From positions 387,098 through 451,097 of the forward strand of contig JAFWJA010000015.1 in the NCBI GenBank assembly GCA_017511805.1: a stretch of DNA of 64,000 nt, read 5' to 3'. The position numbers and the translations under genes are program-made. Position 1 is the stretch's first letter. Each line of letters opens with the position of its first letter. Of the stretch, positions 35,468 to 44,635 are shown piece by piece. The notes beneath the pieces are model-generated. The model did no database searches and was not told the origin of the DNA. It saw only the letters and a list, made by a program, of their open reading frames with translations. The stretch comes from Bacilli bacterium (lineage in GTDB: Bacteria > Bacillota_I > Bacilli_A > RF39 > UBA660).

Positions 35468-35496
35468 ATTATACCATAAAATGCCATTTTTGTCAA
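35468..35496 (-). promoter_or_regulatory. Consensus sigma-A promoter of the riboswitch transcript
   Basis: TTGACA (35491-35496), 17-base spacer ending TGG, TATAAT (35468-35473): full consensus with extended -10. Transcription starts near 35461, four bases before the aptamer. Confidence 0.88.
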
Positions 35497-35591
35497 ATTA
35501 TACAACGGATAAGCAACCAAACAAAACTTATTTTTTTATATAAAGGATAGAAATATTTATATATTTTTGATAAAATAATAATGGTGATAAA

Positions 35592-36701
35592 ATGCAAAAA
35601 GTAGGAATAATATGTGAATATAATCCATTTCATAATGGACATCTATATCACATTGAAAAGATAAAACAAATATTTGATGATCCAACTATTGTTTTAGTAA
35701 TGTCATCTCACTATACAGAAAGAGGTAATCTATCTATATTAAATAAATGGGATAAAACAGAAATAGCTTTAAATAATGGTGTTGATTTAGTTGTGGAACT
35801 TCCATTTGAGTTCTCTACACAATCTAGTGATATATTTGCTAAAGGCGCTATTGCATTATTAAATGCACTTGGTGTGGAATATATAGTATTTGGATCTGAA
35901 TCAAATGATATAGTTAAATTAAATGAACTAGCTTCTATTCAAAATAGTATTGAATACAATTTAGAAGTTAAAAAGTTTATGAAAAAAGGAATTAGTTATC
36001 CAAAGGCAGCATCTAATGCATTAAAACATCTACATGGTGAAGAAGTAGATACTCCAAATGATATACTTGCTCTATCTTATATTAAAGAGATTAAAAGAAT
36101 AAAAAGCGAAATAACTCCTCTATCAATAAAAAGAACTAATGATTTTAACGCTAGTAATATTCAAGGTAATATAATTAGTGCTAATTTAATTAGAAATAAT
36201 ATTGATAAGATTGAAATTTCTAACTATGTTCCTAAAAACGCAATTAAAAATTACTATAAGACAGACTATTTTGAATTATTAAAATATAAAATACTATCTG
36301 ATAACAACTTATCTAGTTATCAAACAGTAGATGAAGGTATTGAAAACAAATTAAAGAAAAGTATTGATGAAGCACACACTTTAAATGATTTAGTACTAAG
36401 TATTAAATCTAAAAGATATACTTATAATAAAATAAATAGAATGTTTATACATATACTTACTTCTTTTACTAAAGAAGAAGCTAAAAAAAGAAAAGAAATT
36501 AAATATATAAGAGTACTTGGTTTTAATAAAAAAGGAAGAGAATATTTAAATAAAGCTAAAAAACAAACTAAGTTACCTATTTATACTAATTTTAATAAAG
36601 AGTTAGAACTAGAATTAAAAGTAACTAAAATATATTCTTTAATAGTAAATGATCCTAGTTTAATAAAAAAAGAAATAAAAAATATAATAATAAAAAAATG
36701 A
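35592..36701 (+). CDS. tmcAL: tRNA(Met) cytidine acetate ligase TmcAL
   Basis: 369 residues of the TmcAL/YlbM family, which makes N4-acetylcytidine at the wobble base of elongator tRNA-Met using ATP and acetate. N-terminal nucleotidyltransferase-like domain with GIICEYNPFHNGHLYHI (ATP-binding HxGH), VMSSHYTERGNLSILNKW, and GVDLVVELPFEFSTQ. The C-terminal helical domain is shorter than in Bacillus (about 415 residues in total there). GGTGATAAAATG start. Monocistronic. Confidence 0.92.
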   Translation: MQKVGIICEYNPFHNGHLYHIEKIKQIFDDPTIVLVMSSHYTERGNLSILNKWDKTEIALNNGVDLVVELPFEFSTQSSDIFAKGAIALLNALGVEYIVFGSESNDIVKLNELASIQNSIEYNLEVKKFMKKGISYPKAASNALKHLHGEEVDTPNDILALSYIKEIKRIKSEITPLSIKRTNDFNASNIQGNIISANLIRNNIDKIEISNYVPKNAIKNYYKTDYFELLKYKILSDNNLSSYQTVDEGIENKLKKSIDEAHTLNDLVLSIKSKRYTYNKINRMFIHILTSFTKEEAKKRKEIKYIRVLGFNKKGREYLNKAKKQTKLPIYTNFNKELELELKVTKIYSLIVNDPSLIKKEIKNIIIKK

Positions 36702-36722
36702 CAATTAATTGTCATTTTTATT
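36695..36722. terminator. Bidirectional terminator
   Basis: AAAATGACAATT/AATTGTCATTTT, near-palindromic, between convergent tmcAL and the macrodomain gene; covers both stops. Confidence 0.8.
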
Positions 36723-37458
36723 TTTCAAAATATTTACTATAAATATTATAATCATCTAGTGTAAATACATTAAATAGTATTTTATCAAAAGAATCATCTA
36801 CAGTATATCTTTTAATTGTATCTATTGTTACTCTAGCAACATCTTCTTTTAAATCACTACTTACATTAATATTAGGTACACAAATAGTTTTAATATTATT
36901 ATTAATTGCTAGTTCAAATACATTAGTATAAAACTTTTCAACTAATTCTAAGTTTTCATCTGTTAATTCATCAAATTCTGGTTTTACTGCATGTATAATT
37001 TGATTACAAGGTAAATTATAGGCATCTGTTAAAATAACTTTACAAGTTTCTATTTCAGCCCCCTTAGTTATTTCCTTACATTTTAATCTTAAACTAACTC
37101 CTGCATAAGTATGAATCTTATTACTTACACAATTATGATTTGGTTTAAAACAACCTAATAACTTGTTATTAGAAGGATTAACTATCGCATCACATTTAAC
37201 ATTAGTTATATCTCCTTGATATAAAGAAAACTTATCTTCTATAGTATCTATATCAACAATTTCTTTTTGTTCTAATTCTAATCTTAATAATTCATTCTCT
37301 TTTTCTATAATCTCAGGTGGTAACCCCTTTGCCTCTCTTACATTCATTAATCCCCTTAAAAATTCTCTTTTATTAACATAATTTGTAGGTATATCAATTA
37401 CTGGATGAGAAGCTTCTTCTAAAAAGAATTTAATTAGTTCATTAACTAATTGTTCCAT
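36718..37458 (-). CDS. Zinc-type macrodomain protein (protein-ADP-ribose hydrolase family), altered loop
   Basis: 246 residues from the ATG at 37458 (GGTG six bases upstream). N-terminal helical extension (1-70), then a macrodomain of the zinc-containing class: LYQGDIT (79-85), CDAIVNPSNN, LLGCFKPNHNCVSNKIH with zinc ligands Cys103, His108, Cys110, then AYNLP. These enzymes remove ADP-ribose from protein. However, the phosphate-binding loop normally reading GVFGFP is replaced by NINVSSDLKED, and the HTVGP motif by HAVKP. So ADP-ribose binding or catalysis may be lost or changed. Not linked to a sirtuin operon. Confidence 0.82.
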   Translation of the reverse strand: MEQLVNELIKFFLEEASHPVIDIPTNYVNKREFLRGLMNVREAKGLPPEIIEKENELLRLELEQKEIVDIDTIEDKFSLYQGDITNVKCDAIVNPSNNKLLGCFKPNHNCVSNKIHTYAGVSLRLKCKEITKGAEIETCKVILTDAYNLPCNQIIHAVKPEFDELTDENLELVEKFYTNVFELAINNNIKTICVPNINVSSDLKEDVARVTIDTIKRYTVDDSFDKILFNVFTLDDYNIYSKYFEK

Positions 37459-37523
37459 TTCCATCACCTAATAATATTATATTATAAAGTTTAAAAAAAG
37501 AAAATATTCTTAGTTATTTTCTT

Positions 37524-38513
37524 TTATTTTAATTCATTACTAGAAACTGGTAATGTTTTTTGTTTTTTAAATGCATTCGCATAAACTTCTAATAATTCTT
37601 TATATTTTGGATCATCTAAATCTTTACCATAAGATTCCATCAATACAGGTGCTAATTCTAAAGCAACTTTTTTTAATTCTTTATATTTAGATAATAATTG
37701 TTTATATTCTTCATCTGCTTCCTTACCTTCATATCTTTTTAAAGACCATAACGCCTCGTTACTTTTATCTAGATATCCTAATATTCTTATTAAATTATTT
37801 TCATTAACAAAAGTACTTAATTCTTTATTGCTATCATATTTTTTAATTGAAAAATCAAATAGTTTTCCATCCATTATATAATCAAACAATTCAAAACAAG
37901 CTCTATATTCATCATATACTCTAGATGGGAATAGTCTTTCATCCTTATAAATATAGTCTTTAAGATCATAACCTGCTAGTAATAATTCTTCTCTAAATTC
38001 TTTTGATTCAAATATTTTAGAACAAATTGATTCTAAAAATCCATCTGACATTCTAAAGCCAAAGAAATAATTTGCTTCAAGTTTACCTTCTTCATTATAT
38101 CTACATTTTAAATAAACAGCATTAGTTCTTTTAGCAACTGGATAAAATCCATCCTCACCAATAGAACAAGGTTTATATTCAGTCATAACATGACCTAATT
38201 CATGAGTTAGTATGGTTATTAATTTAATATAATTTGAGGATATAATATATTCCACTTTATGAAAAATATTACATTTATCATCATAATCAGTAGTTGTCAT
38301 AGCAAAATAATTATTTTCTGTTCTAAAATCTTTATCATCTTCATCTTTTTTAACAAATTCTGTATTACATAAATTATATATACCTTCTAAAGGTAGTTTA
38401 CCTTCAGTCTCTCTCATATAACCTCTTGCGACTGCTTCTACAATAGGTTTTATATCATCAGGTATATTTGATTCTTTAATTATATTACTAACTTGTTTTA
38501 ATAATTCGTCCAT
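37524..38513 (-). CDS. HELGH zincin-like protein, unknown
   Basis: 329 residues, no signal peptide. A central LITILTHELGHVMTEY places HELGH at 104-108, followed by a Cys/Gly-rich and a Phe-rich region (EANYFFGFRMSDGFLESI), where a downstream Glu could be the third ligand. The rest is helical, Lys/Glu/Leu-rich. The layout (helical N-domain, HExxH, long helical C-domain) resembles the protein at 17058-17948, though overall identity is low. GGTGATTTA precedes the ATG. Substrate and process unknown. Confidence 0.68.
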   Translation of the reverse strand: MDELLKQVSNIIKESNIPDDIKPIVEAVARGYMRETEGKLPLEGIYNLCNTEFVKKDEDDKDFRTENNYFAMTTTDYDDKCNIFHKVEYIISSNYIKLITILTHELGHVMTEYKPCSIGEDGFYPVAKRTNAVYLKCRYNEEGKLEANYFFGFRMSDGFLESICSKIFESKEFREELLLAGYDLKDYIYKDERLFPSRVYDEYRACFELFDYIMDGKLFDFSIKKYDSNKELSTFVNENNLIRILGYLDKSNEALWSLKRYEGKEADEEYKQLLSKYKELKKVALELAPVLMESYGKDLDDPKYKELLEVYANAFKKQKTLPVSSNELK

Positions 38514-38558
38514 TAAATCACCAACATCATTATATCATAAAAAAGAAAATAACCTTAG

Positions 38559-39599
38559 TTATTTTCTTTTAAATAATATTCTAATCATTAGACCTATACC
38601 AATTCCTATTGTACAAATAGCTACTACTATTTTTACAAAAGGTATTAGTTTTAATAAATAGATTATTAATAATGATACAGTTAATAATAAATATTTATTT
38701 TTAATCTTTTTAGATAATATTATATTTCCTAAATAATATGATGTGAATAATGTAGATAGATATAACATAACAATTAAGAAGTCAAGTAATAATAATGATG
38801 TACTTATACCTACCATAGTTATTAATAACATTATTGCTGCGATAGGTATCGCTAATGTCGCTAATAAACCTATTCCTAAGTTACTTAATATACTCTCTTT
38901 TCCATATGTCTTTATCTTTTCAAATATCTTTGGTACTAATAACATTAATATTAAACCTAATACTAACATATTTAAGAATGAGAAAATACTATCTAAGAAG
39001 TCTGATTTTAATTTAGCGAAGAATGATTTAGTACTTAATTTAACTTTTTCAGTTGCATTAACAGTAGCATTTTCACTAATAGTTACTTTAGTATCTTCAT
39101 CATATCTAAGAACACCTTTAATAACTGCTCCATCTTTTACTTCAATAGTACCACAATATGCTTCTACATCTCCATTGATTGTTCCTGTAATTACAAGTGT
39201 ACCTGATGCTACTCTAACATCTCTTCCTATAGTAGAAGATAATCTAACAGTTGATGCTGCTACATATAAATCTCTTTCTACTATACTATCTGTTATTTCT
39301 ACAGAACTACCTGCTATAAAACCATCTCTAAATGATGCATTTTCTATTTTTACATCATTACCTGCTGCAAATAAATAATCACTTGAAGAATTTATGTCTA
39401 CATTATTACCTGCAACAAATGATATACCATCTACTTTGTTTTTAGTAGTTACATCATTACCTGCTACAAATGTAGTTCCTGACTTTTCTTCTGTTTCTGT
39501 TACACTGTCTTCTGCTACAAATAAGTTATTACTAGATGCATAAACAGGAGTAACTAATACTAATAATAGTATCAATAATAATCTAAGTTTTCTTTTCAT
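38559..39599 (-). CDS. Exported beta-solenoid (bactofilin-like) membrane protein
   Basis: 346 residues. Signal peptide (1-21, ending VYAS). Residues 25-170 are short repeating rungs of about 17-20 residues with hydrophobic G-N-D-V steps (FVAGNDVTTKNKVDG, FVAGNNVDINSSSD, LFAAGNDVKIENAS, VAASTVRLSS, TINGDVEAYCGT), typical of polymer-forming cytoskeletal/bactofilin-like solenoids, here on the outside. Four or five transmembrane helices follow (about 195-340). The family pattern (solenoid plus TM, sometimes annotated polymer-forming) is widespread in Bacillota without known role. Monocistronic; hairpin at the end includes the stop. Confidence 0.8.
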   Translation of the reverse strand: MKRKLRLLLILLLVLVTPVYASSNNLFVAEDSVTETEEKSGTTFVAGNDVTTKNKVDGISFVAGNNVDINSSSDYLFAAGNDVKIENASFRDGFIAGSSVEITDSIVERDLYVAASTVRLSSTIGRDVRVASGTLVITGTINGDVEAYCGTIEVKDGAVIKGVLRYDEDTKVTISENATVNATEKVKLSTKSFFAKLKSDFLDSIFSFLNMLVLGLILMLLVPKIFEKIKTYGKESILSNLGIGLLATLAIPIAAIMLLITMVGISTSLLLLDFLIVMLYLSTLFTSYYLGNIILSKKIKNKYLLLTVSLLIIYLLKLIPFVKIVVAICTIGIGIGLMIRILFKRK

Positions 39600-39652
39600 T
39601 TATTTCACCTTCCTAGTTTAATTATTGCACATTTTAACACTGTTTGTAAACT

Positions 39653-40477
39653 TTATTTATATTCATCTGTAAAGTTATGTTTTTCGCCATCTTTTTTATA
39701 TCCTAAAACACAATTTAGATTAATATTTGATAAAGCTATGAATATATTTTCATCTACATTTTTATTAGTCTTTTTAAGTTTTTTAATAAGTTCTTTTATT
39801 TCTTTTCTTTTACTCTTACCATCATCAATAAGTGAACATCCTTCTAAAAGAGGACATGCACAGTTTATAAATGTTAATTCATTATAATTCTTCCATGAAA
39901 TAATATCATCTTCTTTAACTAGATACATTGGTCTAATTAACTCTATTCCTTCAAAGTTATCACTATGAAGTTTTGGTACCATAGTTTTAACTTCTGATGA
40001 ATAAAGAATAGATAACATTGATGTTTCTATTACATCATTAAAGTGATGACCAAGTGCTATTTTATTACAACCTAGTTCTTGTGCCTTACTATATAAATAT
40101 CCTCTTCTCATTCTAGCGCACATATAACATGGTTCATTTGGTGTTATTTTTTTAATAACATCAAATATATCACTTTCAAATATTTCTATGGGTATATCCA
40201 TTAACTTGGCATTATCTTTAATATATTGTAAATTGTAGTCATTGTAACCTGGATTCATACAAACAAATCTAGCTTCAAATTTAAACTTACCATGTCTTAT
40301 TAACTCTTGAATACATTTAGCCATTAAGAATGAATCTTTACCACCAGAAATACATACCATTACTTTATCATTTTCTTTTATTAGTTTATATTCTTGAACA
40401 CCCTTTACAAATTTAGACCATATTTCTTTTCTAAATTTAGTAATAATACTTCTTTCTATTTCTTTACTTTTTTCCAT
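39653..40477 (-). CDS. TtcA/TilS-type PP-loop ATPase, tRNA thiolation
   Basis: 274 residues. PP-loop ATP pyrophosphatase: SGGKDS at 44-49. A CYMCARMRRGYLYSKA motif with two Cys plus a later Cys (NCACPL) could hold a Fe-S cluster, as in TtcA, which makes 2-thiocytidine at position 32 of tRNA. LGHHFNDVIET is the family's second motif. It overlaps the cysteine desulfurase end by 14 bases, a natural sulfur donor partner. GAGGAATATA precedes the ATG. Closest call is TtcA; a related tRNA thiolase is possible. Confidence 0.82.
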   Translation of the reverse strand: MEKSKEIERSIITKFRKEIWSKFVKGVQEYKLIKENDKVMVCISGGKDSFLMAKCIQELIRHGKFKFEARFVCMNPGYNDYNLQYIKDNAKLMDIPIEIFESDIFDVIKKITPNEPCYMCARMRRGYLYSKAQELGCNKIALGHHFNDVIETSMLSILYSSEVKTMVPKLHSDNFEGIELIRPMYLVKEDDIISWKNYNELTFINCACPLLEGCSLIDDGKSKRKEIKELIKKLKKTNKNVDENIFIALSNINLNCVLGYKKDGEKHNFTDEYK

Positions 40478-41588
40478 TATATTCCTCTAAAGTTTCATCA
40501 AATATTTTAAAGAACTCATCTATTTCTTTAGAAGTAGTCATATGAGATAAACTAATTCTCATTGATGATAAAGCAAGACTCTTATCATTAGTTAATGCAT
40601 ATATACTCTTTGATGGAGTATTTTCTGGACAACAAGATGTTTTAGATGATATAAATACATCTTTTTCTCCAAGCATCTTAACAAAATCACTTGATATAAC
40701 ACCTTTAACACTAAAATTAATAGTATTAGGTATAGAATTTGGAGTGCTGTTTATTATAAAGTTTCTCTTTTTTAATTCATCAATTACTTTATCATGTAAC
40801 TTTGTTATTATTTCTTTTCTTTCATCTAATTTACTAATAGCTAGTTCTAATGCTTTAGCTGTTGCTATAATAGATGCGGTTACTGGTGTACCAGATCTAT
40901 ATATAGTGGTACTTTTACCTCCATATATAATTGGTTTTAAACTAACATTCTTTTTCTTAATTAATACACCAAATCCATTTATACCATAGAACTTATGTGG
41001 TGCCATAGTAACTAAATCTACATCAGTAAAATCAATATGATCTTTACCTATAATCTGAGATGCATCTGTATGAAAGAATGTATTTGGATACTTTTTTAAT
41101 AGTTTACCTATTTCTTCAATAGGTTGTCTAATACCTAATTCACTATCAACAGAAGTAATACTAACAAGTATAGTATCATCTCTAATTAATCCTTGAAGTT
41201 CATCTATATCAATAATCCCATCTTTATTCGGTGAAACCATATCTATCTCAAATCCTAGTTCTTGCATTCTTTGACATGGTGCGACAATTGAATTATGTTC
41301 AAGTTTACTAATTATAATATGTTTACCATTATTTTTATATCTTTCTGATAATCCTTGTATAACTAAGTTATTACTTTCAGAAGCACCTGATGTATAAATT
41401 ATTTCATCTTCATCTACTCCTAAATACTTAGCAATATTTTTACTAGCTTTATCTATTGCTTCTTTAGCTTCTAAACCTAGTTTATGAGTACTATTTGGAT
41501 TAGCAAAATATTTTTTAGTAGCTTTTACATATGCATCTAGTACTTCACCATCTACTGGAGCATTAGCAGCATAATCTAAATATATCAT
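40464..41588 (-). CDS. Cysteine desulfurase
   Basis: 374 residues from the ATG at 41588 (MIYLDYAANAPVD, the usual N-terminus); an earlier in-frame ATG at 41615 would overlap gpmA and has no ribosome site. PLP enzyme, NifS/IscS family: HTDASQIIG, the PLP Lys in MAPHKFYGINGFG, and the Cys loop SSKTSCCPENTPSK. It releases sulfur from cysteine as persulfide for tRNA thiolation or Fe-S assembly. Co-transcribed with the TtcA-like gene. Confidence 0.92.
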   Translation of the reverse strand: MIYLDYAANAPVDGEVLDAYVKATKKYFANPNSTHKLGLEAKEAIDKASKNIAKYLGVDEDEIIYTSGASESNNLVIQGLSERYKNNGKHIIISKLEHNSIVAPCQRMQELGFEIDMVSPNKDGIIDIDELQGLIRDDTILVSITSVDSELGIRQPIEEIGKLLKKYPNTFFHTDASQIIGKDHIDFTDVDLVTMAPHKFYGINGFGVLIKKKNVSLKPIIYGGKSTTIYRSGTPVTASIIATAKALELAISKLDERKEIITKLHDKVIDELKKRNFIINSTPNSIPNTINFSVKGVISSDFVKMLGEKDVFISSKTSCCPENTPSKSIYALTNDKSLALSSMRISLSHMTTSKEIDEFFKIFDETLEEYNGKK

Positions 41589-41604
41589 TTTATTCACTTC
41601 TTTC

Positions 41605-42291
41605 TTATTCTTCATCTACATAATAATGTCTAATTGGTTTTAAATCATCATCTAATTCATAACATATTGGTCTACCTGTTGCTATTTCAAGAGCAAGTAC
41701 TTCTTCTTCATTTAAGTTATCTAAATACTTCATTAACGCTCTTAAACTATTACCATGAGCCGCAATTATTATCTTTCTTCCATTTATTAATTCTTTTTTG
41801 ATTTCATTTTCATAATAATCTACTACTCTGACAATAGTATCATTTAAGTTTTCAGTTACTGGTAGATCTTCTATACCTTCATATTTAGGATCATTACCTG
41901 GATATCTAGGATCATCTTTTGATAATTCAGGTGGTCTTACATCACTACTTCTTCTCCATAATTTAACTTGGTCTGCGCCATACTTTTCTGCAGTTTCAGC
42001 TTTATTTAATCCTTGTAATGCTCCATAGTGTCTTTCATTTAACTTATAACTTCTTCTTATTTCTATATCTTCATTCATTTCTTTTAAAATTATATCTAGA
42101 GTATTCATTGCTCTTGTTAATACTGAAGTATAACCTAAATCAAATTCATAACCTTTATCCTTTAATAAAATTCCAGCTTCTTTTGCTTCTTCTCTTCCTT
42201 TATCAGATAGATCTACATCTGTCCATCCTGTAAACTTATTTTCTAAATTCCATGCACTTTGTCCGTGTCTAACTATAACTAATTTAATCAT
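41605..42291 (-). CDS. gpmA: 2,3-bisphosphoglycerate-dependent phosphoglycerate mutase
   Basis: 228 residues. Converts 3- to 2-phosphoglycerate in glycolysis. Active-site motifs: VRHGQSAWN (phosphoacceptor His), [27 protein letters not shown] (Glu), and [10 protein letters not shown] (second His). It precedes the desulfurase gene by 16 bases and is preceded by the GH5 gene by nine bases, so several genes may share one transcript. Confidence 0.95.
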   Translation of the reverse strand: MIKLVIVRHGQSAWNLENKFTGWTDVDLSDKGREEAKEAGILLKDKGYEFDLGYTSVLTRAMNTLDIILKEMNEDIEIRRSYKLNERHYGALQGLNKAETAEKYGADQVKLWRRSSDVRPPELSKDDPRYPGNDPKYEGIEDLPVTENLNDTIVRVVDYYENEIKKELINGRKIIIAAHGNSLRALMKYLDNLNEEEVLALEIATGRPICYELDDDLKPIRHYYVDEE

Positions 42292-42300
42292 ATTTTCCTC

Positions 42301-43317
42301 CTAATAATTCTTAAATACTTCTTTTAAGTATTTACCTGCTTCTGTTAAGTTATCATCATTTACTATACTAGTACTTTCTTTTAATATAGCACTAGATTCA
42401 TTTTTATTAGCTAAACTCCAACTAATAATACTAATTTTATTTTCTTTTAAGAAACTAATCCATTTGTCTGTTTCATCTAAGAATACTCCACCATTACCTG
42501 ATGCATCTGATACACCAAATTCAGATACTATAATTGGTATATTATTTGATAATGCTGTTCTTACTTTATCTCTTAAGTATTCAGTATGTGTTCCTGAATA
42601 AAAATGAAGAGAGTATAATATATTATCAAATCCTAATTTATTTACTTTGTCTACATCTTGTGACCAAGTTGGTGTTCCCACTATAATTAATGACTTTGGA
42701 CTATTATTTCTAATAACTGGTATAACTTCATTAGCGTATGTAGTTATATCATCAAAAGTAGTACCACCATTTGGTTCATTACATATTTCATATATAACAT
42801 TAGGTTTATCTTTATATTTAGAACTTATTTCATTAAAGAACTCTTTTGATTCATTTGTATACATAGTTGGATTATTATCACTTAATATATGCCAATCTAC
42901 TATTACATACATATCTAGATCAATTAAATTATCTATTAAACTGATTACTTTTTCTTTAACACTAGAATCATCTATATATCCACCTTCTTTAGTATACATA
43001 GCTATTCTAAATACATTAGTATTCCAATCTTCTTTTAGTAGTTTTAAATTATCTTTTGTATATAGATTACCAAACCATTGAATACCATGAGAACTAACTC
43101 CTTTTAGTATAAATTCTTCTCCCTTTTCATTAACTAGTTTAGTTCCATCTACTTTAAGAAATCCATTATAAGAAGGATAATTATTCTTTTCTACCACTTT
43201 CTCTTCTTGTTTTGGTTTTGTTTCTTTCTTTTTAGGAGTATCATCTTTATTTGATGTGCAGCCTATTACAGAAACAAATATCAGTAATAATAAAAACAGT
43301 TTTAAATACTTTTTCAT
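42301..43317 (-). CDS. GH5 glycoside hydrolase lipoprotein
   Basis: 338 residues with a lipobox (VIGC, Cys20) and a charged Lys/Glu linker (22-50). The catalytic domain is GH5 (cellulase-like TIM barrel): GVSSHGIQWFG, WNTNVFRIAMY, VIVDWHIL, general acid IYEICNEPNG and nucleophile IVSEFGVS. The domain typically cleaves beta-1,4-glucan or mannan. Surface attachment implies use of plant or host glycans. No carbohydrate transporter adjoins it. The stop is close to the gpmA start; the start follows tag with a one-base shared A (TAATG type). Confidence 0.88.
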   Translation of the reverse strand: MKKYLKLFLLLLIFVSVIGCTSNKDDTPKKKETKPKQEEKVVEKNNYPSYNGFLKVDGTKLVNEKGEEFILKGVSSHGIQWFGNLYTKDNLKLLKEDWNTNVFRIAMYTKEGGYIDDSSVKEKVISLIDNLIDLDMYVIVDWHILSDNNPTMYTNESKEFFNEISSKYKDKPNVIYEICNEPNGGTTFDDITTYANEVIPVIRNNSPKSLIIVGTPTWSQDVDKVNKLGFDNILYSLHFYSGTHTEYLRDKVRTALSNNIPIIVSEFGVSDASGNGGVFLDETDKWISFLKENKISIISWSLANKNESSAILKESTSIVNDDNLTEAGKYLKEVFKNY

Positions 43318-43859
43318 TATCTCACTCCTTTAAAGCAATCTTTATGATGTGAATTAATTATACCTATTGCTTGTAAATATGAATATATTATTGTTGTACC
43401 AACAAATCTCATACCTCTTTTTATTAAATCTTTTGATATTTTATCTGATAATTCATTACTAGTAATATCATAATCTAAATATAAAACTTTATTATTAGTA
43501 AATGACCAAATATATTTATCAAATGATCCATATTCTTTTTGAATAGATTTATATATCTTACTGTTATTAATAGATGATTTAATCTTTAATTTATTTCTAA
43601 TAATATCTTTATTATTAATTAGTTCATTAAATTTAGATTCATCATACATAATAACTTTATCTATATCAAAATTATCATATGCTTTTCTAAATGCTTCTCT
43701 TTTATTAAGAACACATTCCCAAGAAAGACCTGCTTGAAATGATTCTAGAATTAATAATTCATATAATTCTTTATCATTATGTTTAGGTTCACACCATTCT
43801 TCATCATGATACTTAATATATATAGGATTTTTCATATTAACCCATTTACATCTATTCAT
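43317..43859 (-). CDS. tag: DNA-3-methyladenine glycosylase I
   Basis: 180 residues from the ATG at 43859. Base-excision repair enzyme removing 3-methyladenine. Zinc-snap and base pocket residues are seen: MNRCKWV, YHDEEWCEP, LILESFQAGLSW, the RGMRFVGTTIIYSYLQAIG segment and the final NSHHKDC. Full length. GGTG lies four bases before the ATG, within a longer GTG-initiated frame. Confidence 0.93.
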   Translation of the reverse strand: MNRCKWVNMKNPIYIKYHDEEWCEPKHNDKELYELLILESFQAGLSWECVLNKREAFRKAYDNFDIDKVIMYDESKFNELINNKDIIRNKLKIKSSINNSKIYKSIQKEYGSFDKYIWSFTNNKVLYLDYDITSNELSDKISKDLIKRGMRFVGTTIIYSYLQAIGIINSHHKDCFKGVR

Positions 43860-43911
43860 AAACACCACATATAAATTATACCAAAAAAAAGATAAATCTT
43901 AAATGATTTAT

Positions 43912-44607
43912 CTATTTATTTATTCTTTCTAAACATAATTTTTTAAAATATCCATTTACTTTTTGTTCTGGTTTATATTCATTTCTTTTTATTACTTCTA
44001 AAAAGTAATCTTTTAATAATGGAAATATCTCTTTTAATTTTTCTCTTTCTTTATTTGTTAGTTTTAAATATCTATCAAATACTACTCTTGTAAAGTAATA
44101 ATTCATTTCATCTATATTATAATCATATAAAGAATCTGGATATGATTTTTCACTAAAATGATATTCACCTGGATCTGTAATATAAATACCATCTTGAGTC
44201 ATTAATAATCCACCATAATTTAAATCTTGTATTTTAACTAAGTTATTAGATAATAATTTAATATCTTCTTTAATAAGTTCTAATTCTTTAACTAAGTCTT
44301 TCATTCTAAGAAGACCTATTCTTTCTTTAGGTGCTTCTATTTTAAACTCTGTTGTATAACCTATATATTTCTTATCTTTATCATATACTGGTTTTCTAGG
44401 TAGTAAAATTCTTTTAGTATTTATTTCACTTAGTTTTAATACATCTTCTTCTTGTAATCTTCTTTTATAAATCATCTTATCAGAATAAAACTTAACTGCT
44501 TCTTTTTTATATTGATATACATTACCTTCTTCACCATGATTTATATATCTATCTCTTAACTCTTGTTCTGATAATTCTACTTTTTCATCACCAATAAAAA
44601 AAATCAT
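43912..44607 (-). CDS. Divergent protein-kinase-fold protein, unknown
   Basis: 231 residues, no membrane segment. Kinase-like landmarks in order: NHGEEGNVYQY (24-33, like a glycine loop), EAVKFYS with Lys39, RMKDLVKELELIKEDI (helical), IQDLNYGGLLM (128-135, like a catalytic loop with Asp and Asn), and YITDPGEYH (142-150, DPG in place of DFG). The region before the Asp lacks the usual HRD. This is weak but ordered, suggesting a pseudokinase or small-molecule kinase fold. A promoter at 44636-44664 drives it; the leader shares an element with the adjacent 28-codon gene. Confidence 0.6.
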   Translation of the reverse strand: MIFFIGDEKVELSEQELRDRYINHGEEGNVYQYKKEAVKFYSDKMIYKRRLQEEDVLKLSEINTKRILLPRKPVYDKDKKYIGYTTEFKIEAPKERIGLLRMKDLVKELELIKEDIKLLSNNLVKIQDLNYGGLLMTQDGIYITDPGEYHFSEKSYPDSLYDYNIDEMNYYFTRVVFDRYLKLTNKEREKLKEIFPLLKDYFLEVIKRNEYKPEQKVNGYFKKLCLERINK

Positions 44608-44620
44608 AGAAATCCCTTCT

Positions 44621-44632
44621 TTTTTGACGAGT
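44621..44632. repeat. Leader motif TTTTTGACGAGT, copy 1
   Basis: Twelve bases repeated exactly at 44805-44816. On the minus strand both read ACTCGTCAAAAA just after the -10, at the start of the two transcripts. Confidence 0.7.
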
Positions 44633-44635
44633 TAT

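Noticed and set aside
38743-39378. 211-residue frame opposite the solenoid gene
   Set aside because: Complement of repetitive coding sequence; the minus-strand protein has signal peptide and helices.
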